From: Arthrobacter sp. KBS0703
GTDB taxonomy: Bacteria; Actinomycetota; Actinomycetes; Actinomycetales; Micrococcaceae
Direction of reading: 5' to 3'
NCBI RefSeq assembly: GCF_002008315.2
Contig: NZ_MVDG02000001.1
Location: 4,030,001 to 4,094,000, forward strand
DNA length: 64,000 nt
Shown: positions 17,350-25,007 of the stretch, piece by piece
Position numbering within the stretch: the stretch's first letter is position 1
Layout of the letters: every line of letters starts with the position of its first letter
Made by a program: the position numbers and the translations under genes
Notes under the pieces: generated by a model
Database searches by the model: none
Told to the model about the DNA's origin: nothing
Seen by the model: the letters and a program-made list of their open reading frames with translations, nothing else

Positions 17350-17795
17350 CCGGCACGGAGCGGCACGGCGTGGTCCAGCCGGACGCCACCAGCCAGGAAA
17401 TTTACGACGGCGGCATGGTGGTCCGGCGCGAAGTGCTCGGCGACGCGCACGTGGACCGGGCCAACGCCAAGAAGGACGCCTTCACCGAGGACTTCCAGGA
17501 CATGATCACCCGCATCGCGTGGGGCGGCATCTGGACCCGGCCCGGCCTTCCGCGGAAGATGCGCTCCGCCGTCACCATCACCGCCATGGTGGCGCACGGG
17601 CACTGGGAAGAACTGGCCATGCACATCCGCGCCGCCATCACCAACGGCCTCAGCAGGGACGAAATCAAAGAAATCCTGCTGCAGACCGCCATTTACTGCG
17701 GAGTACCCTCCGCCAACACCGCCTTCAAGACCGCCCAGCAGGTCTTCCATGAAATGGACAACACAGCGCTTGACGCAGCCACCCCGCCCAACTAG
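17346..17795 (+). CDS. pcaC: 4-carboxymuconolactone decarboxylase
   Basis: This 149-residue all-helical protein of the AhpD/CMD family decarboxylates 4-carboxymuconolactone to the enol-lactone. The region RKMRSAVTITAMVAHGHWEEL matches the conserved CMD core, and TAIYCGVPSANTAFK the C-terminal half. It is translationally coupled to pcaD (GTGA overlap). The stop codon lies inside the left arm of a large palindrome, which closes this part of the operon. Confidence 0.92.
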   Translation: MTGTERHGVVQPDATSQEIYDGGMVVRREVLGDAHVDRANAKKDAFTEDFQDMITRIAWGGIWTRPGLPRKMRSAVTITAMVAHGHWEELAMHIRAAITNGLSRDEIKEILLQTAIYCGVPSANTAFKTAQQVFHEMDNTALDAATPPN

Positions 17796-17852
17796 GTAGC
17801 AGCAGGTGTCGTTGTGAGCCGTCATAACGACGCGACCTGCGACCTAGTTGGG
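17787..17852. repeat. Large imperfect palindrome between pcaC and pcaF
   Basis: Two 27-base arms (17787-17813 and 17826-17852) match at 21 of 27 positions, including an unbroken outer CCCAACTAGGT, around a 12-base loop. The left arm includes the end of pcaC and its TAG stop. Size and intergenic placement resemble REP-like elements or an attenuating hairpin; no U-tract follows the stem. Only one copy is in this window. Confidence 0.7.
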
Positions 17853-17880
17853 ACCCACAGACGGAATTAGAGGAACAGTA

Positions 17881-19080
17881 ATGAACCAGGCTTTTGTGTA
17901 CGACGCCGTTCGCACGCCGTTCGGTAAGTTCGGCTCCGGCCTCGCCGGGGTCCGCCCGGATGACCTTGCCGCGCACGTGATCGGCGAGGCCGTGAAGCGC
18001 GCTCCGAAGCTCGACGTCGAGCGGATCGACGAGGTGGTGTTCGGCAACGCGAACGGCGCCGGCGAGGAGAACCGCAACATCGCCCGGATGGGCACGCTGC
18101 TGGCGGGTTTGCCGGTTTCGATCCCCGGCACCACGGTCAACCGGCTCTGCGGCTCCTCCCTGGATGCCGCGATCATCGCCTCCCGCCAGATCAACGCCGG
18201 CGACGCCGAGCTGATGCTGGTGGGCGGCGCCGAATCCATGAGCCGTGCCCCGTGGGTGCTGCCCAAGACGGAGAAGCCCTACCCGGCCGGCGACATGACC
18301 CTGGCGTCCACCACGCTGGGCTGGCGCCTGGTGAACAAGGCCATGCCCAAGGAGTGGACCATCTCCCTGGGTGAGGCCACGGAACGTCTGCGCGAAAAGT
18401 ACGGCGTGACCCGGCAGGCGCAGGACGAGTTCGCGGCCAATTCCCACAACCTGTCCGCGGCGGCGTGGGACGAGGGCTTCTACGACAACCTCGTGGCCCC
18501 GGTACCCGGCACGGACCTGGTCCGGGACGAAGGCATCCGCGCCGGGTCCTCGGCCGAGAAGCTCGCCGGGCTCAAGACCGTGTTCCGCACCGAGAACGGC
18601 ACCGTCACCGCGGGCAATGCGTCCCCGCTGTCCGACGGCGCCTCCGCGGCCTGGATCGGTGCCGAGAGTGCCGCCGGGCTGCTCGGGCTGGAACCGCTGG
18701 CCCGGATCGCGGGCCGCGGCGCGCACGCCAACGACCCGCAGTACTTCGGGTACGCCCCGGTGGAAGCCGCGAACAAGGCCCTCGCGAAGGCGGGCATCGG
18801 CTGGGACCAGGTGGGCGCCGTCGAACTTAACGAGGCGTTCGCCGCGCAGTCCCTGGCGTGCATCAACGCCTGGGGCATCGACCACTCCATCGTGAACCGG
18901 CACGGCGGCGCGATCGCCATGGGCCACCCGCTGGGCGCCTCCGGAACCCGCATCCTCGGCACGCTCGCCCGCAGCCTGCAGGCCTCCGGTGAGCGCTGGG
19001 GCGTCGCGGCGATCTGCATCGGCGTGGGCCAGGGCCTGGCCGTGGTGCTGGAAAACGTAACTTCGGGAGTTAAGGGCTGA
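17881..19080 (+). CDS. pcaF: 3-oxoadipyl-CoA thiolase
   Basis: This 399-residue thiolase contains the nucleophilic cysteine in TVNRLCGSSLDAA, the histidine of NRHGGAIAMGHPLGASGTR, and the C-terminal CIGVGQG cysteine. It cleaves 3-oxoadipyl-CoA to succinyl-CoA and acetyl-CoA, the last pathway step. ATG 17881 follows GAGGAACA. An in-frame extension would begin inside the upstream palindrome and is unlikely. The pcaI start is 2 bases after the stop. Distinction from acetyl-CoA acetyltransferase rests mainly on context. Confidence 0.92.
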   Translation: MNQAFVYDAVRTPFGKFGSGLAGVRPDDLAAHVIGEAVKRAPKLDVERIDEVVFGNANGAGEENRNIARMGTLLAGLPVSIPGTTVNRLCGSSLDAAIIASRQINAGDAELMLVGGAESMSRAPWVLPKTEKPYPAGDMTLASTTLGWRLVNKAMPKEWTISLGEATERLREKYGVTRQAQDEFAANSHNLSAAAWDEGFYDNLVAPVPGTDLVRDEGIRAGSSAEKLAGLKTVFRTENGTVTAGNASPLSDGASAAWIGAESAAGLLGLEPLARIAGRGAHANDPQYFGYAPVEAANKALAKAGIGWDQVGAVELNEAFAAQSLACINAWGIDHSIVNRHGGAIAMGHPLGASGTRILGTLARSLQASGERWGVAAICIGVGQGLAVVLENVTSGVKG

Positions 19081-19082
19081 CC

Positions 19083-19772
19083 ATGCTGACTTTCATTGAC
19101 ACCGTGGGCGAGGCCGTCGCGGGCATCAAGGACGGTTCCACCGTGATGATCGGCGGGTTCGGCAACGCCGGGCAGCCGTTCGAACTGATCGACGCGCTGC
19201 TCGACGGCGGCGCCACGGATCTGACCGTGGTGAACAACAATGCCGGCCAGGGCGACCAGGGCCTGGCGCTGCTGATCAAGGAAGGGCGCGTCCGCAAGAT
19301 GATCTGCTCCTTCCCGCGGCAGTCCGATTCATGGCACTTCGACGCCAAGTACAAGGCCGGCGAAATCGAGCTGGAGCTCGTGCCGCAGGGCAACCTGGCC
19401 GAGCGCATCAGGGCCGCAGGCGCCGGAATCGGCGGCTTCTTCACCCCCACCGGCTACGGCACCATGCTGGCCGAGGGCAAGGAAACCCGGATCATCGACG
19501 GCCGCGGACAGGTCTTCGAGACCCCCATCCACGCCGACGTCGCCCTCATCAAGGCACTCAAGGCCGACGGCAAGGGCAACCTGGTGTACCGCAAGACGGC
19601 CCGGAACTTCGGTCCGATCATGGCCGCCGCCGCCAGGCACACGATTGTCCAGGTCTCCGAGATCGTCCCCACCGGCGGCCTGGATCCGGAGAACGTCGTG
19701 ACCCCCGGCATTTACGTCAACAGCGTTGTCCGCGTGAACACCGCCGCCGGCAAGACAGAACAGGTGGCCTGA
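19083..19772 (+). CDS. pcaI: 3-oxoacid (3-oxoadipate) CoA-transferase subunit A
   Basis: This 229-residue type I CoA-transferase alpha subunit has the CoA-binding glycine motif IGGFGNAGQPF near residue 24 and GVITPTGYGT-like sequence (GGFFTPTGYGT). With PcaJ it moves CoA from succinyl-CoA to 3-oxoadipate. It lies between pcaF and pcaJ with gaps of 2 and 1 bases, so all three are one transcript. Scot-type acetoacetate transferase is an alternative on sequence alone, but context supports 3-oxoadipate. Confidence 0.92.
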   Translation: MLTFIDTVGEAVAGIKDGSTVMIGGFGNAGQPFELIDALLDGGATDLTVVNNNAGQGDQGLALLIKEGRVRKMICSFPRQSDSWHFDAKYKAGEIELELVPQGNLAERIRAAGAGIGGFFTPTGYGTMLAEGKETRIIDGRGQVFETPIHADVALIKALKADGKGNLVYRKTARNFGPIMAAAARHTIVQVSEIVPTGGLDPENVVTPGIYVNSVVRVNTAAGKTEQVA

Positions 19773-19773
19773 A

Positions 19774-20457
19774 ATGAGCATCCAGACAGCATCCCTTCAG
19801 ACCAGCGAGACGCCCCTGGGCCGCGACGACCTCGCCCGGCTGGTGGCACGGGACATCAAGCCCGGCTCGTTCGTGAACCTCGGGATCGGCCAGCCCACCC
19901 TGGTGTCCAACTACCTCGAGCCGGAGCAGGACATCACGCTCCACACCGAGAACGGGATGCTGGGCATGGGCCCCGTCGCCGAGGGGGACCAGATCGACGG
20001 CGACCTCATCAACGCCGGCAAGATCCCCGTCACCGAGCTCCCGGGCGCGTCCTACTTCCACCACGCCGACTCGTTCGCGATCATGCGCGGCGGGCACCTG
20101 GACATCTGCGTTCTGGGCGCTTTCCAGGTCTCCGCGACCGGTGACCTCGCGAACTGGCACACCGGAGCACCGGACGCCATTCCTGCCGTGGGCGGGGCGA
20201 TGGACCTGGCCACAGGCGCCAAGGACGTGTTCGTGATGATGACGCTCCTGACCCGGGACGGCGCCTCCAAGATCGTGGACGCCTGCACCTACCCGCTCAC
20301 CGGGGTGGGCTGCGTAACCCGCGTGTACACGGACAAGGCAGTGTTCCTCACCGGCCCGGACGGCGTCCAGGTGCGCGAGACGTTCGGCTGCACCCTCGAG
20401 GAGCTCCAGGCCCTGGTGCCGGTCCCCCTCACAGCAGCCCCCGCGGTCGAACGCTAA
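19774..20457 (+). CDS. pcaJ: 3-oxoacid (3-oxoadipate) CoA-transferase subunit B
   Basis: This 227-residue beta subunit carries the catalytic glutamate in TENGMLGMGP near residue 51. The helical N-terminal region (RLVARDIKPGSFVNLGIGQPT) and GGHLDICVLGAFQV are family features. It forms the active transferase with PcaI. ATG 19774 is 1 base beyond the pcaI stop. A long palindrome follows 13 bases after the stop and probably ends the transcript or separates it from the next regulator gene. Confidence 0.93.
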   Translation: MSIQTASLQTSETPLGRDDLARLVARDIKPGSFVNLGIGQPTLVSNYLEPEQDITLHTENGMLGMGPVAEGDQIDGDLINAGKIPVTELPGASYFHHADSFAIMRGGHLDICVLGAFQVSATGDLANWHTGAPDAIPAVGGAMDLATGAKDVFVMMTLLTRDGASKIVDACTYPLTGVGCVTRVYTDKAVFLTGPDGVQVRETFGCTLEELQALVPVPLTAAPAVER

Positions 20458-20470
20458 CCACCACCCTCCG

Positions 20471-20533
20471 GCGCGAACTGGCAGCCTATGCCCTCAAATC
20501 CCCGATCTGAGGTCATTAGCTGCCAGTTCGCGC
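20471..20533. repeat. 63-bp palindrome between pcaJ and the IclR gene
   Basis: GCGCGAACTGGCAGC (20471-20485) is perfectly matched by GCTGCCAGTTCGCGC (20519-20533). Inside, ATGcCCTCA and TGAGgTCAT continue the pairing, giving a stem of about 24 positions around an 11-base loop. It could act as a terminator after pcaJ or be a copy of an intergenic palindromic repeat family. Single copy in the window. Confidence 0.75.
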
Positions 20534-20582
20534 TTCGGGGCGGGGGCTTAAGCGTCCGTTCGCGCGAATAGGATTGGTAACC

Positions 20583-21419
20583 ATGACCGACGCAGCAGCA
20601 GGGACCGCATCGAGGGCCGGCCGCCCGCCGAAAACCGACGCGCCCGCGGCGAGTGACCAGTATGTGCAGTCGCTGGCGCGGGGGCTGGCCGTAATCCGCG
20701 CCTTCGACACCGACCACGCCGTCATGACCCTGACCGAGGTGGCCGGGCGCACCGACCTGACCCGCGCCACGGCCCGCCGCTTCCTGCACACGCTCGTCGA
20801 ACTCGGCTACGTGCGGACGGACGGCAAGACCTTCGCGCTCACCGCCCAGGTGCTGCAGCTCGGGTACGCCTACCTGTCCGGCCTGTCCCTGCCCCAGCTT
20901 GCCCAGCCGCACCTTGAGGAGCTGTCGCTCAAGCTCGGCGAATCGACGTCGGCCGCGGTGCTGGACGGCACGGACATCGCCTACATTGCCCGCGTGACCA
21001 CGCGCCGGATCATGAACGTCGGCATCACGGTGGGCACCCGGTTCCCGGCCTACGCGACGTCGATGGGCAGGGTGCTGCTCGCCGCCCTTCCGCCCGCACA
21101 GCTCAAGGAATATCTGGCCGCGGCGGAGATCAGGCCGCTCACGCCGCGGGCGGTCGGCACGGTCCAGGAGCTCCTGGCCGTCCTGGACACCGTCCGCGCC
21201 CAGGGCTGGTGCCTCCTGGACCAGGAGCTGGAACTGGGGCTCATGTCCGTCGCGGCGCCGGTTTACCACGGCCCGAAGGTGGTGGCCGCCGTCAACGTCT
21301 CCCTGCAGGCGCAGAGCGTGGCGGCCCGGCCGGACCCCGGGGCCTACCTGGACTCGGTGCGCAAGGAAATCGTGGCCGCCGCGGAGCGGATTTCTTCGGA
21401 CTTTTCCACGGGACGCTAG
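20583..21419 (+). CDS. IclR-family regulator of the pca genes (PcaR/PobR type)
   Basis: This 278-residue regulator starts MTDAAAGTASRAGRPPKT. It has a winged helix-turn-helix (MTLTEVAGRTDLTRATARRFLHTL) and a C-terminal effector domain (YATSMGRVLLAALPP, GWCLLDQELELGLMSVAAPV) of the PcaR/PcaU/PobR subgroup. The probable role is control of protocatechuate catabolism in response to a pathway intermediate. It follows pcaJ on the same strand beyond a palindrome, so it may have its own promoter. ATG 20583 is preferred to an upstream TTG because AGGA precedes it. Confidence 0.88.
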   Translation: MTDAAAGTASRAGRPPKTDAPAASDQYVQSLARGLAVIRAFDTDHAVMTLTEVAGRTDLTRATARRFLHTLVELGYVRTDGKTFALTAQVLQLGYAYLSGLSLPQLAQPHLEELSLKLGESTSAAVLDGTDIAYIARVTTRRIMNVGITVGTRFPAYATSMGRVLLAALPPAQLKEYLAAAEIRPLTPRAVGTVQELLAVLDTVRAQGWCLLDQELELGLMSVAAPVYHGPKVVAAVNVSLQAQSVAARPDPGAYLDSVRKEIVAAAERISSDFSTGR

Positions 21420-21482
21420 GCGGGAGCAGCAGATCGGGCTGCCGTCCTCCGGTGTGGGGGATTGTAGGGCGGCGCCCCGGCT

Positions 21483-23276
21483 GTGACTATTGGTCAAATG
21501 GAAAACCGGCAATCAGAACGTACCGACGGCGAGCCGCCCGCCCCGGTTGCCGCGACGGACCGGCATATTTCGGCGGTCCTCAACGGGCTTCCTGCCATGG
21601 TGGGCTACTGGGACCGGGAGCTGCGGAACAGGCTTGCCAACGACGCCTATGTGGGCTGGGTCGGGCGGACGCCGGAGCAGGTCCGCGGACTCCACATGCG
21701 CGACGTCGTGGGCGAGGACGCCTACCGGGCGAACCTGCCGTACCTCGCCGGCGTCCTGGAGGGCAGGCCGCAGCTGTTCGGCAAGACGATTGTCAACGCG
21801 TCCGGCCAAACCCGCCAGGCCCAGATTTCCTACATGCCGGACGTGAAGGATGGCAGCGTCCAGGGCTTCTTCGTCCTGGTCACCGACATCACTGACAGGG
21901 TGCTCGCTGAACGCCGGGAGCATCGCGACGTTTCACGCTACCGGGCACTCGCAAGCGGCGTTCCCAGCGTCTTCGTCCTGCTTTTCGACGCAGATCTCCG
22001 GTACATCATTGCCGAGGGCCAGGAGCTCGCTGCCTTCGGCCACACGCCCGCCGACCTGGAGGGCCGGACCATCCACGAGGTGCTCAGCCCGGAACTCGCC
22101 GCCGAGCTTGAGCCGCGCTACCGCGCCGCGCTGGCGGGGGAGGAAGTGCAGTGGAAGCGGAAGATCGGGCAGCGGACGTTCCGCCTCACCGCCAGGCCGG
22201 TGGACTCGGAAGACGGGATCTCGGCCGGGATGGTTGTGGCGGTGGACATCACCGACCGGCTGCAGCGCGAACAGACCTGGGCAGCCCTGCACGAGATCGC
22301 GACCGCCGTCGCACGGAGCGCCGCCCCGCTGGACATTTCCGCGAGGGTTGCCGCGATCCTGCAGCGCCTGTTCGCCGTGGACTCAGCGGCTGTAGTCCGT
22401 TTCACCGGTTCCAGGTCAGCCAGAATCATCGCCATGGCACCGCGCCTGCCGGCGGAAGTGGACAGAAACCAGACATTTGAGCCGGGCGACAGGTCGGCCG
22501 CGGCCGCCGTCGCGTTCACCGGCAAACCCGCGATTGTGGCGTACTCACCCGAGGGAGGCCAGGTCGGGGAGCAGCTTTTCGCCGGCGGTTTCCGGACCGG
22601 CGCAGCCGCCCCCATCCGGGTGCACGGGGAGCTGTGGGGCGCCATCGTGCTGACCTCCCGCACCAAGGACGGCGTGTCCGGCTCGATGCTGGACAGGCTG
22701 GCGGAGTTCGCGGAACTCGTGGAAATCGCCATCGGAAACACCGAGGCGTGGGAACTGCTGGAACACAGGGCCAGCACCGATGCCCTGACCGGGCTCTTCA
22801 ACCGGCGCGCCTTCGAGTCCCGCCTGGCGCGGGAGCTTGAGGCCGCCGACACCAGCGGGGCCCCGCTGAGCCTGGTTCTCCTGGATATCGACCGTTTCAA
22901 GAACGTCAACGATTCGTTCGGCCATCCGGCGGGCGACGAAGTACTCATCGAAGTGGCCGCAAGGCTGCGGGAGACATCCAGGAAGGGTGAGGTACTCGCC
23001 CGCCTCGGCGGTGAGGAATTCGTCTGGATGCTCCCGGGACCGACGGCAGGATCTGTCTCTTATACACATCTAGATGTGTATAAGAGACAGGAGCGGGCCC
23101 GGCGGTCGATCGCCGCCGCGCCGTTCGCGGTCGTGGGCGCGGTCACCATCTCCGCCGGAGTCTGCGAGCTGGCCGACGCCGGAAAGGCGCACCTGATGGA
23201 CCGTGCCGACCAGGCCCTCTACCGGGCCAAACGGTACGGCCGCAACAGCACCGTGAGGTACCGCAGCGGATCGTAG
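21483..23276 (+). CDS. PAS-PAS-GAF-GGDEF diguanylate cyclase, with adapter insertion
   Basis: The protein is about 597 residues as read. Two PAS domains (about 25-140 and 150-265; the first with AMVGYWDRELRNRLANDAY) are followed by a GAF domain (about 275-420) and a GGDEF domain from about 430. The active-site motif reads GGEEF, compatible with cyclic-di-GMP synthesis. No TM segment is evident, so it is probably cytosolic. At 23053-23090 a 38-base adapter palindrome is read in frame as VSYTHLDVYKRQ, replacing a few codons just after the GGEEF motif; the true domain is probably intact. GTG 21483 has an AGGGCGG 10 bases upstream; ATG 21498 is the alternative. Confidence 0.85.
   Translation: MTIGQMENRQSERTDGEPPAPVAATDRHISAVLNGLPAMVGYWDRELRNRLANDAYVGWVGRTPEQVRGLHMRDVVGEDAYRANLPYLAGVLEGRPQLFGKTIVNASGQTRQAQISYMPDVKDGSVQGFFVLVTDITDRVLAERREHRDVSRYRALASGVPSVFVLLFDADLRYIIAEGQELAAFGHTPADLEGRTIHEVLSPELAAELEPRYRAALAGEEVQWKRKIGQRTFRLTARPVDSEDGISAGMVVAVDITDRLQREQTWAALHEIATAVARSAAPLDISARVAAILQRLFAVDSAAVVRFTGSRSARIIAMAPRLPAEVDRNQTFEPGDRSAAAAVAFTGKPAIVAYSPEGGQVGEQLFAGGFRTGAAAPIRVHGELWGAIVLTSRTKDGVSGSMLDRLAEFAELVEIAIGNTEAWELLEHRASTDALTGLFNRRAFESRLARELEAADTSGAPLSLVLLDIDRFKNVNDSFGHPAGDEVLIEVAARLRETSRKGEVLARLGGEEFVWMLPGPTAGSVSYTHLDVYKRQERARRSIAAAPFAVVGAVTISAGVCELADAGKAHLMDRADQALYRAKRYGRNSTVRYRSGS
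23053..23090. other. Adapter palindrome in the GGDEF gene
   Basis: Two 19-base mosaic ends are joined back to back. The nine bases on either side are not duplicated, which argues against real transposition. Confidence 0.97.
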
Positions 23277-23382
23277 CCGGCCGGTTGCAGCCGCCCTACT
23301 GCCGCGCAGCCGCGCTGGGTCATAGACTCAAGCCAACCATGTGCAGCAGCGAAGCTGCATTCGTCCGGAAGGGGAGTGGCGG

Positions 23383-24615
23383 GTGAGGCTAGGAATACCG
23401 AGGGAGCGCCGGGAAGGTGAGCGGCGGGTGGCCGCGACGCCGGAAACCGTGAAGCAGCTGGCCGGGCTGGGCTTGGAGGTGCTGGTCGAGTCGAGGGCAG
23501 GGTCCGCCGCCGGGCACGGCGACGAGGACTACCGGCAGGCCGGCGCCCGGATCGTCCCGGACCTTGACCCGGCGGAACTGGACGTCCTGGCCCACGTCCG
23601 CCCGATCGAGCCCGCAACCGCCCGCTCCCTCAAACGGGGCGCCGTCACGGTCGGACTGGCCTCGCCGTCCACCGAGCTGGCCGCCGTCCAGGCGTTCGTC
23701 GAGGGCGGCGTGACGTCCTTCGCCCTTGAGCTGGTGCCGCGCATCTCCCGCGCACAGTCCATGGATGCGCTGTCCTCGCAGGCGCTGGTGGCCGGTTACC
23801 GCTGCGTGCTCGAGGCCGCCATCCGGCTGCCGCGCTTCTTTCCCCTCTACATGACGGCCGCCGGAACCGTCCCGCCCGCGCGGGTGCTGGTGCTCGGCGT
23901 CGGCGTGGCCGGGCTGCAGGCCATCGGCACCGCCAAAAGGCTCGGCGCCCGGGTCTCGGCCAACGACATCCGGCCTTCCTCGGCCGAAGAGGTCACCTCG
24001 ATGGGCGGTACGTTCATCAAACTGGATCTTGAGACGGCGGAGGCCTCCGGCGGCTACGCCCGTGAACTCAGCGCGGACCGCGGCGCCCTGCAGCTGTCTC
24101 TTATACACATGGCGCCGCACGTCGCCGACGCTGACGTGCTGATCACGACGGCGGCCGTCCCGGGCAGGCGCGCCCCTGTCTCTTATACACATCTAGATGT
24201 GTATAAGAGACAGGTGCAGGGCATGCGCCCCGGATCGGTCGTCGTCGACCTCGCCGCGGAATCCGGCGGCAACGTGGAGGGCTCCATGCCGGGCCGTGAC
24301 ATCCACATCCCCACCGCCGACGGCCACGGCACGGTCACGCTGGTGGGGCTGAAGGATGCCCCGTCCGCCATGCCTGCCGACGCCTCGCGCCTGTACGCCA
24401 AGAACGTGGCCAACCTGCTCGCGCTGATGACCCGCGACGGCACCGTCGCTCCCGACTTCGACGACGACGTCGTGGCGGGTGCGTGCCTGACGCACGACGG
24501 CGTGGTGCGGCACGCGCCGACCGCGGAGGCCCTCGCGGCGCTCACCGGGGAGTCGGAGCCTCCGGAGGGCGAGCTTTCCGGGGAGAAGGCGTCCGAGAAC
24601 GAGGGGGTGGCGTGA
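23383..24615 (+). CDS. pntA: NAD(P) transhydrogenase alpha subunit, domain I (PntAA), with two adapter remnants
   Basis: The protein is about 410 residues as read. It is the soluble NAD(H)-binding part of proton-translocating transhydrogenase, with VRLGIPRERREGERRVAATP at the N-terminus, the Rossmann motif VLVLGVGVAGLQAIGTAKRLG and GSVVVDLAAESGGNVEGS. GTG 23383 follows AAGGGGAG. Two adapter remnants (24094-24110 and 24176-24213) replace short coding stretches before and after APHVADADVLITTAAVPGRRAP. Both are read through in frame, so the database protein would contain LSLIHM and VSYTHLDVYKRQ, neither genuine. The stop overlaps the next gene (TGATG). Confidence 0.9.
   Translation: MRLGIPRERREGERRVAATPETVKQLAGLGLEVLVESRAGSAAGHGDEDYRQAGARIVPDLDPAELDVLAHVRPIEPATARSLKRGAVTVGLASPSTELAAVQAFVEGGVTSFALELVPRISRAQSMDALSSQALVAGYRCVLEAAIRLPRFFPLYMTAAGTVPPARVLVLGVGVAGLQAIGTAKRLGARVSANDIRPSSAEEVTSMGGTFIKLDLETAEASGGYARELSADRGALQLSLIHMAPHVADADVLITTAAVPGRRAPVSYTHLDVYKRQVQGMRPGSVVVDLAAESGGNVEGSMPGRDIHIPTADGHGTVTLVGLKDAPSAMPADASRLYAKNVANLLALMTRDGTVAPDFDDDVVAGACLTHDGVVRHAPTAEALAALTGESEPPEGELSGEKASENEGVA
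24094..24110. other. Partial adapter remnant in pntAA
   Basis: CTGTCTCTTATACACAT is 17 of the 19 mosaic-end bases and directly precedes the natural-looking APHVADADVL segment. Artefact. Confidence 0.9.
24176..24213. other. Adapter palindrome in pntAA
   Basis: A full 38-base back-to-back mosaic-end pair, read in frame as VSYTHLDVYKRQ between GRRAP and VQGMRPGS. Artefact. Confidence 0.97.
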
Positions 24616-25007
24616 TGGACGGCATCAGCCTCCTGACCATCACCGTGCTGGCGGTCTTCGTCGGCTTCGAAGTGGTCTCCAAGGTCTCCAGCACGCTGCA
24701 CACCCCGCTGATGTCGGGCGCAAATGCCATCCACGGCATCATCCTGGTGGGTGCCATCATCGTGGCCGGCCAGGCCGCGCACCCGTGGGTCCTCGCCGTG
24801 GCGCTCCTCGCCGTGGTCCTCGCCACCGCCAACCTGGTGGGCGGCTTCGTGGTGACGGACCGCATGCTGGAGATGTTCCGGGGCCGCCGGGGCGCGGCGG
24901 AAAAACCGCCGCGGAAATCGTCCAGGGGCGGACCGGCAGACAGCAAAGGGCCTGACGGCAAAGCGTCAGGCAGCAAGTCGCCTGAGGGAGAGGGGAGCGT
25001 CCGGTGA
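24615..25007 (+). CDS. NAD(P) transhydrogenase alpha subunit, membrane domain (PntAB)
   Basis: This 130-residue protein has three hydrophobic segments (about 5-27, 33-55 and 60-85), part of the proton channel of transhydrogenase. LHTPLMSGANAIHGIILVGA is the conserved core. The last 45 residues are hydrophilic and repetitive (Lys/Gly/Ser-rich), longer than usual. It overlaps pntAA (TGATG) and pntB (GTGA), so the three subunits are translated together. Separate PntAA and PntAB chains are usual in actinobacteria. Confidence 0.92.
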   Translation: MDGISLLTITVLAVFVGFEVVSKVSSTLHTPLMSGANAIHGIILVGAIIVAGQAAHPWVLAVALLAVVLATANLVGGFVVTDRMLEMFRGRRGAAEKPPRKSSRGGPADSKGPDGKASGSKSPEGEGSVR

